Source: Seleniivibrio sp. (GTDB lineage: Bacteria; Chrysiogenota; Deferribacteres; Deferribacterales; Geovibrionaceae). Taken from it: a DNA stretch of 64,000 bases. Within the stretch, counting starts at the first letter, position 1, and every line of letters starts with the position of its first letter. The DNA is taken from assembly GCF_021209385.1 (NCBI RefSeq), contig NZ_JAJOIL010000013.1, positions 1 to 64,000 of the forward strand, read 5' to 3'. The notes below the pieces were generated by a model that saw nothing but the letters and a program-made list of their open reading frames with translations, was not told where the DNA came from and made no database searches. Shown piece after piece: positions 1 through 8,374 of the stretch. Both the position numbers and the translations under genes were made by a program.

Positions 1-189
1 GATTCAAATTATAATATAAACCATAGTGCAATATATAAATATTTGAGAGGTTTGAATAATGCTTTGTTTTACATTAACAGGATCAGATCTCGCATAGATC
101 GTGGAGGGCATAAAATGACTGATTGCTACAAAGTGTGCCAAGTGAGTTTTACGAAAAGAAAGTATTTGTAGATAAAGGGAAAATTTAAC

Positions 190-262
190 GGGCGATGCGG
201 GAGTCGAACCCACTACCTCAGGCTTCGGAGGCCTGCACTCTATCCTAATGAGCTAATCGCCC
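190..262 (-). tRNA. tRNA-Arg (anticodon CCG)
   Basis: Reverse complement GGGCGATTAGCTC...CAGGC-CTCCGAA-GCCTG...GTGGGTTCGACTCCCGCATCGCCC folds as a cloverleaf; anticodon loop CTCCGAA gives CCG; acceptor stem GGGCGAT/ATCGCCC. Confidence 0.95.
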
Positions 263-797
263 TTTGCTGAAAAGAACAGTACAATAATCTTCATGTATCT
301 GCAAGTCAAGAACTTCCAGCCCGTATCGCATGTAATGCTTTCGTATGTCGTAATGTTCCTCTATCGGGACGCCGGAAACCACCAGAAGCCCGCCTTCGTT
401 CAGCGAACCGTAGATGAAATCCGATATTGCCAGCAGTATATCATAATATATATTGGCGAAGATTATGTCGAAAGAACCTTTTATGCAGGTTTCAAATCCG
501 CAGATTATGTGGTTGTTGGTGATGCCGTTCAGCTCGTTGCACTGCAATGCCGTGCGGCAGGCATCGAAAGAAACGTCATATCCCACAGCAGAACCAACAC
601 CAAGGAGCGAAGCGCAGATGCCAAGTATACCGGTTCCGCACCCCACATCCAGCATGGTTTTACCTGAAAGTTCCATGTTTTCCAAATGTTTAACGCAGGC
701 TTTCGTTGTGACATGTTCCCCGCTGCCGAATGCTCCCTGATATATCCTTGCCGTGCTTCCGTTTTTAAGCGGAATTTCAAAAATTATACGTTCCATG
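245..797 (-). CDS. PrmA-like class I SAM-dependent methyltransferase (ribosomal protein L11 methyltransferase family), short form
   Basis: GAFGSGEHVTTKACVKHLE and LDVGCGTGILGI motifs; likely start at MERIIFEIPLKNG (longer ORF opens at 901). Confidence 0.75.
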
Positions 798-921
798 GTG
801 AATAAGAGGTAACATATGCACCATTGTAAAAGCAATAATATAATCATATAGTCTAAAATTCGTTGACAATAGGGCTCTTTCAGCATAATTGTATCCATCA
901 ACTTTGTATGCGAGGTGCAAC

Positions 922-1941
922 GTGGCAGAATTTAAGAAAAAAGCAGCCTATAACGTGGCAATTGCCGGAGCAACTGGTGCTGTCGGCGAAACATTTTTGC
1001 AGATCCTTGAAGAGAGAAATTTTCCCATCGCTGAGCTTAAGCTTCTGGCTTCCAAACGCTCAGTGGGCAAGGAGATAACGTTCAAGGGCAAGACATATAA
1101 AGTTGAAGAACTGACGCACGACTGTTTTGAAGGGGTTGATATAGCTCTTTTCAGCGCGGGCGGAGGCAGAAGCCTTGATTACGCCCCCAGCGCAGTAAAA
1201 GCCGGAGCAGTGGTAATAGACAACTCTTCCGCTTTTCGTATGGACAAAAGCGTCCCTCTTGTCGTGCCGGAAGTTAACCCTGAGGATGCTTTTAAACATA
1301 ATGGCATCATTGCAAACCCCAACTGTACAACAATTATCATGCTTGTGGCTCTTAAGCCGCTTTATGACTTTTCAAAGATAAAAAATGTGGTAGTATCCTC
1401 ATATCAGTCAACATCCGGTGCCGGCGCACAGGCTATGGAAGAACTGATGAACCAGACAAAGGCATGGGCAAACGGCGACCCTATCAAGGTTGAAAAGTTT
1501 GCTCACCAGATACTCTTCAACGTTATCCCTCATGTGGATTCGTTCACTGACAACGGATATACAAAAGAAGAGCTTAAGATGTTCAACGAAACAAGAAAGA
1601 TGCTCCACGACGACGAGATAAAAGTGAGCGCAACATGTGTGCGTGTTCCCACTCTGTCCGCCCACTCCGAGTCTGTGACGATAGAGACAGAGCAGCCCAT
1701 AAGCCCCGAAAAGGCAAGAGAACTGTTTGCCAAGGCACCGGGACTCATACTTATGGATGATCCGGTGAACAACAAATATCCGATGCCTCTTTTTGTTGCA
1801 GGAGGCGATGACTGTTATGTGGGACGCATCAGAACCGATATCGCAAGACCCAATTGTCTGACTTTCTGGGTTGTGGGCGATCAGCTTCGTAAAGGAGCCG
1901 CCACAAACGCTGTACAGATTGCAGAATTGCTGATAAAATAA
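922..1941 (+). CDS. asd: aspartate-semialdehyde dehydrogenase
   Basis: NVAIAGATGAVGETFLQILEERNFP, NPNCTTI, GGDDCYVGRIR motifs; probable GTG start after GAGGTG (ORF opens at 889). Confidence 0.93.
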   Translation: MAEFKKKAAYNVAIAGATGAVGETFLQILEERNFPIAELKLLASKRSVGKEITFKGKTYKVEELTHDCFEGVDIALFSAGGGRSLDYAPSAVKAGAVVIDNSSAFRMDKSVPLVVPEVNPEDAFKHNGIIANPNCTTIIMLVALKPLYDFSKIKNVVVSSYQSTSGAGAQAMEELMNQTKAWANGDPIKVEKFAHQILFNVIPHVDSFTDNGYTKEELKMFNETRKMLHDDEIKVSATCVRVPTLSAHSESVTIETEQPISPEKARELFAKAPGLILMDDPVNNKYPMPLFVAGGDDCYVGRIRTDIARPNCLTFWVVGDQLRKGAATNAVQIAELLIK

Positions 1942-1968
1942 TATTCGTCGGCGAATATAAAACGATAA

Positions 1969-2004
1969 AATTTCCCCCCGACTCTTTAAGGGGTCGGGGG
2001 AATT
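1969..2004 (+). terminator. hairpin downstream of asd (AATTTCCCCCC-GAC/GTCGGGGGAATT)
   Basis: Strong inverted repeat just after the asd stop; no long T tract. Confidence 0.5.
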
Positions 2005-2235
2005 CATTGTTTATCCGTATCTTAACTTGATTTTAGACAATTGAAATGGTAATAATACAGGCATAAAAATGAACCTTAGTTAATTTAATTTTGGGCGATT
2101 TTACTTGCTTTGCGGACATATATTCATTAATTATTAATAATTAGTGTTCCTATCTGAATCTGCGGACAATAATTGCTTGATTTTCGGGGTTCATATGTGT
2201 ATATAATTTTAACTTCTTGATGTTAGGAGGTTGTA

Positions 2236-2508
2236 GTGAACAAGAAAGAGCTTATTGAGAAAATCGCAGAAATGTCAGGTCTCAAAAAATCAGACGCTGA
2301 AAAAGCACTTAAGGCTTTTGAAGAAGCCACAGTTGAAGCACTGAAAGCTAACGACAAAGTTACACTTGTCGGCTTTGGTACTTTCTCTGTTTCCGAGAGA
2401 AAAGAGCGTAAAGGAAGGAACCCCCAGAGCGGAAAAGAAATGACTATCCCCTCAAAAAGAGTTCCTAAATTTACAGCCGGCAAGCTTTTCAAAGATTCCA
2501 TCGGCTAA
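2236..2508 (+). CDS. hup: HU family DNA-binding protein
   Basis: NKKELIEKIAEMSGLKKSDAEKAL, VGFGTFSVSERKERKGRNPQSGKEM; GTG start preceded by AGGAGG. Confidence 0.95.
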   Translation: MNKKELIEKIAEMSGLKKSDAEKALKAFEEATVEALKANDKVTLVGFGTFSVSERKERKGRNPQSGKEMTIPSKRVPKFTAGKLFKDSIG

Positions 2509-2536
2509 GACGAATATTTGAAATAGTTTTTGTTAT

Positions 2537-2573
2537 AAAAAAGCCCTGTGCCGAAAGCAGAGGGCTTTTTTTT
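2537..2573 (+). terminator. Rho-independent terminator after HU gene
   Basis: AAAAGCCCT...AGGGCTTTTTTTT. Confidence 0.85.
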
Positions 2574-2728
2574 GTTGCCCTGTTTCAAATAGAGTGGTAT
2601 ATTTAACTAACGCGTGTAAAATAATTTTACATATCAGTTGTGATGGCAATTTTTGAAAATGTAGACAAGTTCTTTATAATGCTTTATAATTGTTTTTTGT
2701 TTAATGATTTCGCGTTGTCAGAGGCGGT

Positions 2729-3670
2729 ATGAGCAGAGACATATTCGGGTTTAAAGGCGAACCATTTAGTGTTCACCCAGACAACAGATACTTTTTTTCT
2801 TCTATTTCCCACGACAAGGCTATAACCCTGCTTGAATACGGCATCAACAGCCGAAAGGGTTTTATGCTGCTGACTGGGCTGAAAGGCACTGGAAAGACAA
2901 TGACATGCAGTATCCTGCATGAAGGTCTTAACGGTGTCAACACTGTCTTTGTGCCTACAGGTACCAGAGAACCTGAAAAGCTTCTGGCAGAGATATGCAG
3001 AGGATTCGGTCTTGAATACTCTGAGGAGAATCATCAGGCTGCTTTCGGCAAGCTGATGGAATATTTTGTAGAGCAGTACAAAGAGGGAAGAAACAGCCTC
3101 ATCATCATCGACGATGCGGAGGTAATTTCAGACGCCTGCCTTTCACTGCTTAACAGCTTTATGGAAATTGAAATCGAACAGTGCAAGCTGGTGCAGGTGA
3201 TCCTTTGCGGCACACCAGCACTTCACGACAGACTTAAAAGTGTCAGCAGTCAGCTTGGTCCCAAGTTTACATTTACTGTGGAACTTGCGGCGCTTTCCAT
3301 GAAAGATACGGCAGATTACGTCGAACACCGTCTTAAAACCGCACTTGGAGAGGATTTTCCTCTTTTCAGAAAAAGCTCCTACATAGAGATATATCATTAC
3401 TCCAAAGGTATCCCCTCAGAAATTAACAGGGTTGCCCAGAAGGCAATCGAGATAGCAAACGATAAAAAAGCGTCGAGAGTGACGTCAGCAATTGTTAAAC
3501 AGGCAGCCGCCATGCTGTATGGCGTAAGCCGCCGCAGAACTGTGAAGCTTCTGCCTGTATTCGCCGCCCTCATAGTAATATTCGGCGGCGCATACTATCT
3601 TATGTTTCACACGATGCCTCTGAAGAAAAAAAACGCAAACGGAACCGCCTGTTGTAATGACAGAGCCTGA
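2729..3670 (+). CDS. ExeA/GspA-like AAA ATPase with C-terminal TM segment
   Basis: Walker A GLKGTGKT, Walker B SLIIIDDAE, LLTGLKGTGKTMTCSILHEGL; TM near C-terminus (LLPVFAALIVIFGGAYYLMF). Confidence 0.85.
   Translation: MSRDIFGFKGEPFSVHPDNRYFFSSISHDKAITLLEYGINSRKGFMLLTGLKGTGKTMTCSILHEGLNGVNTVFVPTGTREPEKLLAEICRGFGLEYSEENHQAAFGKLMEYFVEQYKEGRNSLIIIDDAEVISDACLSLLNSFMEIEIEQCKLVQVILCGTPALHDRLKSVSSQLGPKFTFTVELAALSMKDTADYVEHRLKTALGEDFPLFRKSSYIEIYHYSKGIPSEINRVAQKAIEIANDKKASRVTSAIVKQAAAMLYGVSRRRTVKLLPVFAALIVIFGGAYYLMFHTMPLKKKNANGTACCNDRA
3626..3633 (+). other. A8 homopolymer, candidate frameshift/slippage site joining ExeA-like ATPase to SH3 ORF
   Basis: AAAAAAAA immediately precedes the zone where the Pro/Glu-rich reading continues only in the +1 frame. 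Confidence 0.4.
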
Positions 3671-4028
3671 GCCTATGTCTCCGCCTGTTGCGGAACCTCA
3701 GCAGGAACCCGTTCAGGAAGAACCGCAGACAGTTGTAACACCGGAACCTCCGGCACCTGAACCAGCGCCGGAACCAGTGAAAGAAGAGCCGCCAGTTGCG
3801 GTTTTACAGCCTAAATACGGCTGTGTTGATGCCGCAAGTGGTCTGAAAATACGTCAGCATCCCTCAAGAAACGCCGCCAGCATTGGCAATGCGCCAAACA
3901 AAGCCAGAGTTGAGCTTGTCAGGCTCACAGGAGACGGCAGCTGGTGGGAAGTTAAATATAAGGGCATAGACGGTTATATGTTTTCCGAGTTTGTTAAAGC
4001 GAGTGAAACAGGGGAGTGTGGAAGATAA
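3657..4028 (+). CDS. Pro/Glu-rich protein with bacterial SH3 (SH3b) domain
   Basis: P/E-rich tract then GLKIRQHPSRNAASIGNAPNKARVELVRLTGDGSWWEVKYKGIDGYMFSEFV. Confidence 0.7.
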   Translation: MTEPEPMSPPVAEPQQEPVQEEPQTVVTPEPPAPEPAPEPVKEEPPVAVLQPKYGCVDAASGLKIRQHPSRNAASIGNAPNKARVELVRLTGDGSWWEVKYKGIDGYMFSEFVKASETGECGR

Positions 4029-4714
4029 GAGCGCAACGGTTCATAGCTTTGGCAGCCGTCCTTTTCATCCTTACAGGATGCGGCACCAGAGCAAAGTTCA
4101 GAAGTTACGACAAACAGCTTGACGATATCCGTTCGGAAGTGCGGAACATCAGACTCGTAACAGACCAGATGCGCAATGAACTTGTGACGCTTAAAACCTC
4201 TGTTGACGTTGTCGGCGTGAATATCGACAGACAGACCAAAGATATCGAACTTGCCAAAAAGAATCAGCAGCTCCTTTCAGATTCACTCAGTAATATGAAA
4301 GAACTTGTTGTAAAGCTTGAAGCCAGAACCCTTGCAGAAAAGCAGGAAGAACTTCAAAAGCTCAAACAGGAAGAAGAGGATACGCAGATTACCGTCGTTA
4401 CGAAGAAAGAGGACGGCGTTACAAAAATAGAGCCCATCGGCAAACCTGCCAAAGAGGCGAAACCCGTCCAGAGAAAATATGCAACCGGTCCGGAGATAGA
4501 CACGTCAAAAACAGGCTTCGGGTATGCCGTTAAAGATGGAGTGATTCTCTGGAGGGCGCCTTCCAAAAACTCGGACGTGATGGAAATCCTTATTGCGTGG
4601 CAGCAGGTCTCCATCCTCGGAAGTGTCAGGAACGAAGGGGAAAGCTGGCTTAAGGTTAAAACGCAGGATTATACAGGTTTTGCGGATTCAAAATTCATTA
4701 TCGCATCGGAATAA
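4016..4714 (+). CDS. lipoprotein with coiled coil and C-terminal SH3-like domain
   Basis: Signal/lipobox FILTGCG; heptad-rich middle; SWLKVKTQDYTGFADSKFI at C-terminus. Confidence 0.65.
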   Translation: MWKIRAQRFIALAAVLFILTGCGTRAKFRSYDKQLDDIRSEVRNIRLVTDQMRNELVTLKTSVDVVGVNIDRQTKDIELAKKNQQLLSDSLSNMKELVVKLEARTLAEKQEELQKLKQEEEDTQITVVTKKEDGVTKIEPIGKPAKEAKPVQRKYATGPEIDTSKTGFGYAVKDGVILWRAPSKNSDVMEILIAWQQVSILGSVRNEGESWLKVKTQDYTGFADSKFIIASE

Positions 4715-4716
4715 TT

Positions 4717-5661
4717 ATGCTTAAAAACATCTATCAGAAGGCTCTGGCGCTTGAAGTGATATCTCATGCCGAGCTTGAAACTCTCATCAATGCAGATATC
4801 GCCGAACTCACTAATTACGCGGAACAGATAAAAATTAAGTTCATGGGAAAAGAACCGCAGACCTGCGCTATAATCAATGCCAGAAGCGGGCTTTGTTCCG
4901 AAGATTGTGCCTTTTGCGCTCAGTCGTCACATTTTTCAACAGGCGCTCCCGTGTACAAATATATTGAACTTGACCGTGTTGAGGCGGCGGCGAAAGACCT
5001 TGCCGCAAAAGGCGTGGAAAGGTTCAGCATCGTCACCAGCGGACTTGTGCCGGACGATGAAGAATTTCAGAAGATAAAAGAATCACTGATTATCATAAAA
5101 AGATACGGGCTGAAACCCGATGCGTCGGTGGGCTGTCTCAGCTATGAAAAGCTGATGGAGCTGAAAGATGCCGGACTTGATGCCTACCATCACAACCTAG
5201 AGGTTGCCCGCAGTTTTTTCCCGCAGATATGTACAACTCACGATTACGAAGACGACGTTCAGACGGTACGTGATTCTGTACGTGCCGGGCTGTATACTTG
5301 CAGCGGCGGTATATTCGGGTTGGGTGAGACATGGGCGCACAGATACGAACTTGCCGTGACCCTGCGTGAGCTTGGCGTTCACTCGGTGCCAATGAATTTC
5401 CTGAACCCTATCAAAGGAACTCCGAAAGAGGGGACTACTGTTCTTTCCGAGGAAGAGGCGATGCGCATACTTGCTGTATTCCGTTTTCTTCTGCCAAACC
5501 GCAGTATAAGGGTTTGCGGCGGGCGCAGTATCGTTTTTTCTCAAAACAGCGCTGAAAAAGTTCTGAAAGCCGGAGCCAGCGGTATTATGGTGGGCGACTA
5601 TCTGACTGTCAAAGGCATATCAATCGACGAGGATATGGAATATATCAAACGATCTAGCTGA
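4717..5661 (+). CDS. bioB: biotin synthase
   Basis: Radical SAM CxxxCxxC (SGLCSEDCAFCAQSS), YHHNLE, MNFLNPIKGTP. Confidence 0.95.
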   Translation: MLKNIYQKALALEVISHAELETLINADIAELTNYAEQIKIKFMGKEPQTCAIINARSGLCSEDCAFCAQSSHFSTGAPVYKYIELDRVEAAAKDLAAKGVERFSIVTSGLVPDDEEFQKIKESLIIIKRYGLKPDASVGCLSYEKLMELKDAGLDAYHHNLEVARSFFPQICTTHDYEDDVQTVRDSVRAGLYTCSGGIFGLGETWAHRYELAVTLRELGVHSVPMNFLNPIKGTPKEGTTVLSEEEAMRILAVFRFLLPNRSIRVCGGRSIVFSQNSAEKVLKAGASGIMVGDYLTVKGISIDEDMEYIKRSS

Positions 5662-6511
5662 TTGTTGCCTTTATATCCGCAGGTTTTCCGAAATACATCC
5701 AAGAAGTTACCAGCATGTCGGCGCCGGAAGCGGCGTAGCTTTCTGCGTTGTCTATGTTTATGCCGCCTGCTGCGAGGACTTTAACAGCGGGATTGAGGGC
5801 TTTCACCAACTTAACGGTCTCTGCCACCTGTTCAGGTGTCATTTTGTCTGTCTGGATGCTGTCTACTCCTGCCTTAACAGCCTTTTCTATGTCCTCAAGC
5901 TTCTCAAGCTCAATTTCTATCTTTTTCTCAAGACATTTAAGTCTTATCTGAGGCATCTGCGAAAGGAGCATCTCCAGTCCGCCTGCATTGTCATAATGCG
6001 CCGGAAAGAACAGCACTGTTTCTGAGAGACCCAGCCTGTGCGGAACTGCTCCGCCTGCCATAAGAGCCTGTACGGAAAGACGGCGCGTGCCCGGAAATGC
6101 CTTTCTGGTGCCGCTTAAAACTATATGCGGGTTAGCTTTTCTGGCGGCAGCAACAAGATTTCTTGTCCTTGTGGCTATACCTGATGAATATTCCAACAGG
6201 TTAAGAGCAACACGCCAGCCCTTATGTATTGCCTGGGGTGTGCCCTCCGCTTCTATTATCAGGTCGCCCATAGAGATGAAATCTCCGCTTTTAAGGGAGC
6301 TTGTTACCGTACATCCGACCCTTTCAAGGACGCTCACAGCCGCTTCGCATCCGCTGATACAGGTGTCGTGCCTTGCTTTGAATGTGATATTGAGAGAATC
6401 TTTTGTGAAATTCGTAATGGAAGACGTAAGGTCTATAAACGGTATATCTTCTTCTATCCATCTGTCTATGTCATGCTGAGTGAAAAACATCTTAAACGCT
6501 CCTTGTCTCAA
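5654..6511 (-). CDS. modD: ModD-like protein (nicotinate-nucleotide pyrophosphorylase fold, Mo transport-associated)
   Basis: QPRTase-like sequence (RVALNLLEYSSGIATRTR, SGTRKAFPGTRRLSVQALMAGG, HRLGLSETVLFFPAH) located in a molybdate transport operon. Confidence 0.85.
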   Translation of the reverse strand: MRQGAFKMFFTQHDIDRWIEEDIPFIDLTSSITNFTKDSLNITFKARHDTCISGCEAAVSVLERVGCTVTSSLKSGDFISMGDLIIEAEGTPQAIHKGWRVALNLLEYSSGIATRTRNLVAAARKANPHIVLSGTRKAFPGTRRLSVQALMAGGAVPHRLGLSETVLFFPAHYDNAGGLEMLLSQMPQIRLKCLEKKIEIELEKLEDIEKAVKAGVDSIQTDKMTPEQVAETVKLVKALNPAVKVLAAGGINIDNAESYAASGADMLVTSWMYFGKPADIKATIS

Positions 6512-7178
6512 GTTTTCTAAGCAGTGTGAAAAGGATTACCGAGACACCTAGAAGTATAACGCAGAGGACACCTGCGCGTAAATAATTACCTTCAAAAACT
6601 GCATTATATACTTCCAGCGAAAGGGTATTTGTTTTGCCTATTATGTTTCCGCCTATCATAAGTGTTATGCCTACCTCGCCAAGCGACCTGCCGAGTCCGA
6701 GCGCCAGCCCAGCAAAAATGCTTTTTTTGACATTGGGTACCACAACGAAGAGAAACGTCGTCAGTCTGCTTTTGCCCAGAGTCAAAGACGCTTCAATAAG
6801 GCTTTTTGCGGAAGACGATATGGCGGACTGCACGGGTTTTACCACCAGAGGCAGACCCGCGGTGAACGCCGCCACTACAAGTGCTTTCTGTGTGAATATC
6901 ATCTCTATTCCCATATCCTGAAGGTACTTTCCGAGCAGTCCGAACCTTCCGAGGATAAGGAGCAGGATGAAGCCCGTGGCTATTGGCGGGAAAATCAGGG
7001 GAAATGATATGAAGATATCAAAAAAGCCCCTGAACGGGGCTTTCTCACTGCTCAGGTACCATGCGATAAGAATACCGAAGAACCCGTGCATGAGAAAAGC
7101 CCAGAAGCAGACCTTTGCCGTCAGAAATATCGAAAAGATTATCTGATCGTTGGTCAGCTCGTTCAGAAACAAATTCAT
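6492..7178 (-). CDS. modB: molybdate/tungstate ABC transporter permease
   Basis: SLGEVGITLMIGGNIIGKTNTLSLEVYNAV permease motif; hydrophobic throughout. Confidence 0.88.
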   Translation of the reverse strand: MNLFLNELTNDQIIFSIFLTAKVCFWAFLMHGFFGILIAWYLSSEKAPFRGFFDIFISFPLIFPPIATGFILLLILGRFGLLGKYLQDMGIEMIFTQKALVVAAFTAGLPLVVKPVQSAISSSAKSLIEASLTLGKSRLTTFLFVVVPNVKKSIFAGLALGLGRSLGEVGITLMIGGNIIGKTNTLSLEVYNAVFEGNYLRAGVLCVILLGVSVILFTLLRKLETRSV

Positions 7179-7179
7179 C

Positions 7180-7896
7180 TTAAAGACCGTTTTTCTTAGC
7201 TATTTTTTTCATATCGGGAGTGCCGAGCATACCGATGAAAGTTTTCAGATCTTCAGGAACCGGGCATCCTTCAAGTGTTGCGGCAGCTATCTCAAGGGGA
7301 GAGTAGCCTTTTGTTACTTCGATATATCCGCCGAGGTTGTCTTTGTTGTTAACTGCGAATGTGATGTTTACGAACGCCGCGTCAGCTTCGCCTGAAAGAA
7401 CGTATGAACCTGCCTGAGGAACTGTCTGTCCGGGGATAAGTCTTTTTTCAAGCTCGTCAGCCATGCCTGTGTTTTTCATAAGCTGAGTGCCTGCTTTTCC
7501 GTAGATAGCTTTTGTTGCATCAGGAATTGCGATTTTTGCGAACTCCGGTTTTTTCAGGTCTTCGGGTGAAGATATTGTCAGCCCTTTTCTTACGATGATG
7601 GCGAGAACGCCTTTACCGATGGGATTATATGATGTGTAGGGAATACCTGATGTTTTAAGGAAGCTTTCCTCGCCGACAACAGCACAGATTCCTCCGCCAA
7701 GTTTAACCTGTGCGGCAACCTGACCCATGTTTCCGTACATCCTTTCCATTTTTTTACCTGTTTTGGCTTCATAATAGGCAGCCATGTCCTCAACAAGCGC
7801 TTTGTACCCTGCACCTGCGGCTATGCGGAGTTCATCTGCATAGGCACTGACGCTGAGTATGGCAAGAGCAAGAACCGTTAAAAGTATCTTTTTCAT
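7180..7896 (-). CDS. modA: molybdate-type ABC transporter substrate-binding protein
   Basis: Signal peptide MKKILLTVLALAILSVSAYA; RIAAGAGYKALVEDMAAYYEAKTGKKMERMYGNMGQVAAQ. Confidence 0.85.
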   Translation of the reverse strand: MKKILLTVLALAILSVSAYADELRIAAGAGYKALVEDMAAYYEAKTGKKMERMYGNMGQVAAQVKLGGGICAVVGEESFLKTSGIPYTSYNPIGKGVLAIIVRKGLTISSPEDLKKPEFAKIAIPDATKAIYGKAGTQLMKNTGMADELEKRLIPGQTVPQAGSYVLSGEADAAFVNITFAVNNKDNLGGYIEVTKGYSPLEIAAATLEGCPVPEDLKTFIGMLGTPDMKKIAKKNGL

Positions 7897-7911
7897 TTTT
7901 CCTCCTGATTA

Positions 7912-7935
7912 CGTTATGTTATTGGTTATATAACG
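7912..7935 (-). promoter_or_regulatory. ModE-box-like palindrome upstream of modA
   Basis: CGTTATGTTATTGGTTATATAACG; additional half-site AACGTTATATA at about 7939-7949. Confidence 0.6.
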
Positions 7936-7993
7936 ATAAACGTTATATAGCACCAGGAATAACGCATGTCAAACAGTTATTGGGAATAACGGT

Positions 7994-8374
7994 TTAACTT
8001 TCGGAGCGGAGTTGTGCGTAAATGGGTAGGGGAGTGGAGCGACCTTCTGCGTCGATGCGGCAGAAGGTGATATTTGTGGAAAAAACTTCTTTTTCTATAG
8101 TGCCGCCCGGTTCGTCTGCATAAACGATGACCTTATAGGTAATGGATTTTGTGCCAACACGTTCCGGTTTTATCTCAAAACGGAGTATAGAACCATTCAC
8201 AACCTGATGTTTAAATATTATGCTGTCCATGGCAACAGTGACCATTTTACAGCCTGGATAGTCCAGAGACGCCGTCATCCATGCGGCTTCGTCTATCCAC
8301 TTCAGCATTGTTCCGCCGAAAAGCTTTCCGTAGTGGTTCAGGTGTTCCGGTCTGACGTGTTGATATGTATTCAT
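7994..8374 (-). CDS. acyl-CoA thioesterase (hotdog fold)
   Basis: HLNHYGKLFGGTMLKWIDEAAWMTA, VTVAMDSIIFKHQV. Confidence 0.85.
   Translation of the reverse strand: MNTYQHVRPEHLNHYGKLFGGTMLKWIDEAAWMTASLDYPGCKMVTVAMDSIIFKHQVVNGSILRFEIKPERVGTKSITYKVIVYADEPGGTIEKEVFSTNITFCRIDAEGRSTPLPIYAQLRSES

Noticed and set aside
4-213. 69-aa minus-strand ORF overlapping tRNA-Arg 3' end
   Set aside because: Low-complexity translation through the tRNA, no RBS or homology evident.
1408-2007. 199-aa minus-strand ORF antisense to asd
   Set aside because: Opposite-strand shadow of a confidently assigned gene, no domain signal.
5654-6511. Annotation as quinolinate phosphoribosyltransferase NadC
   Set aside because: The fold matches, but genomic context with molybdate transporter genes favours the ModD paralogue.
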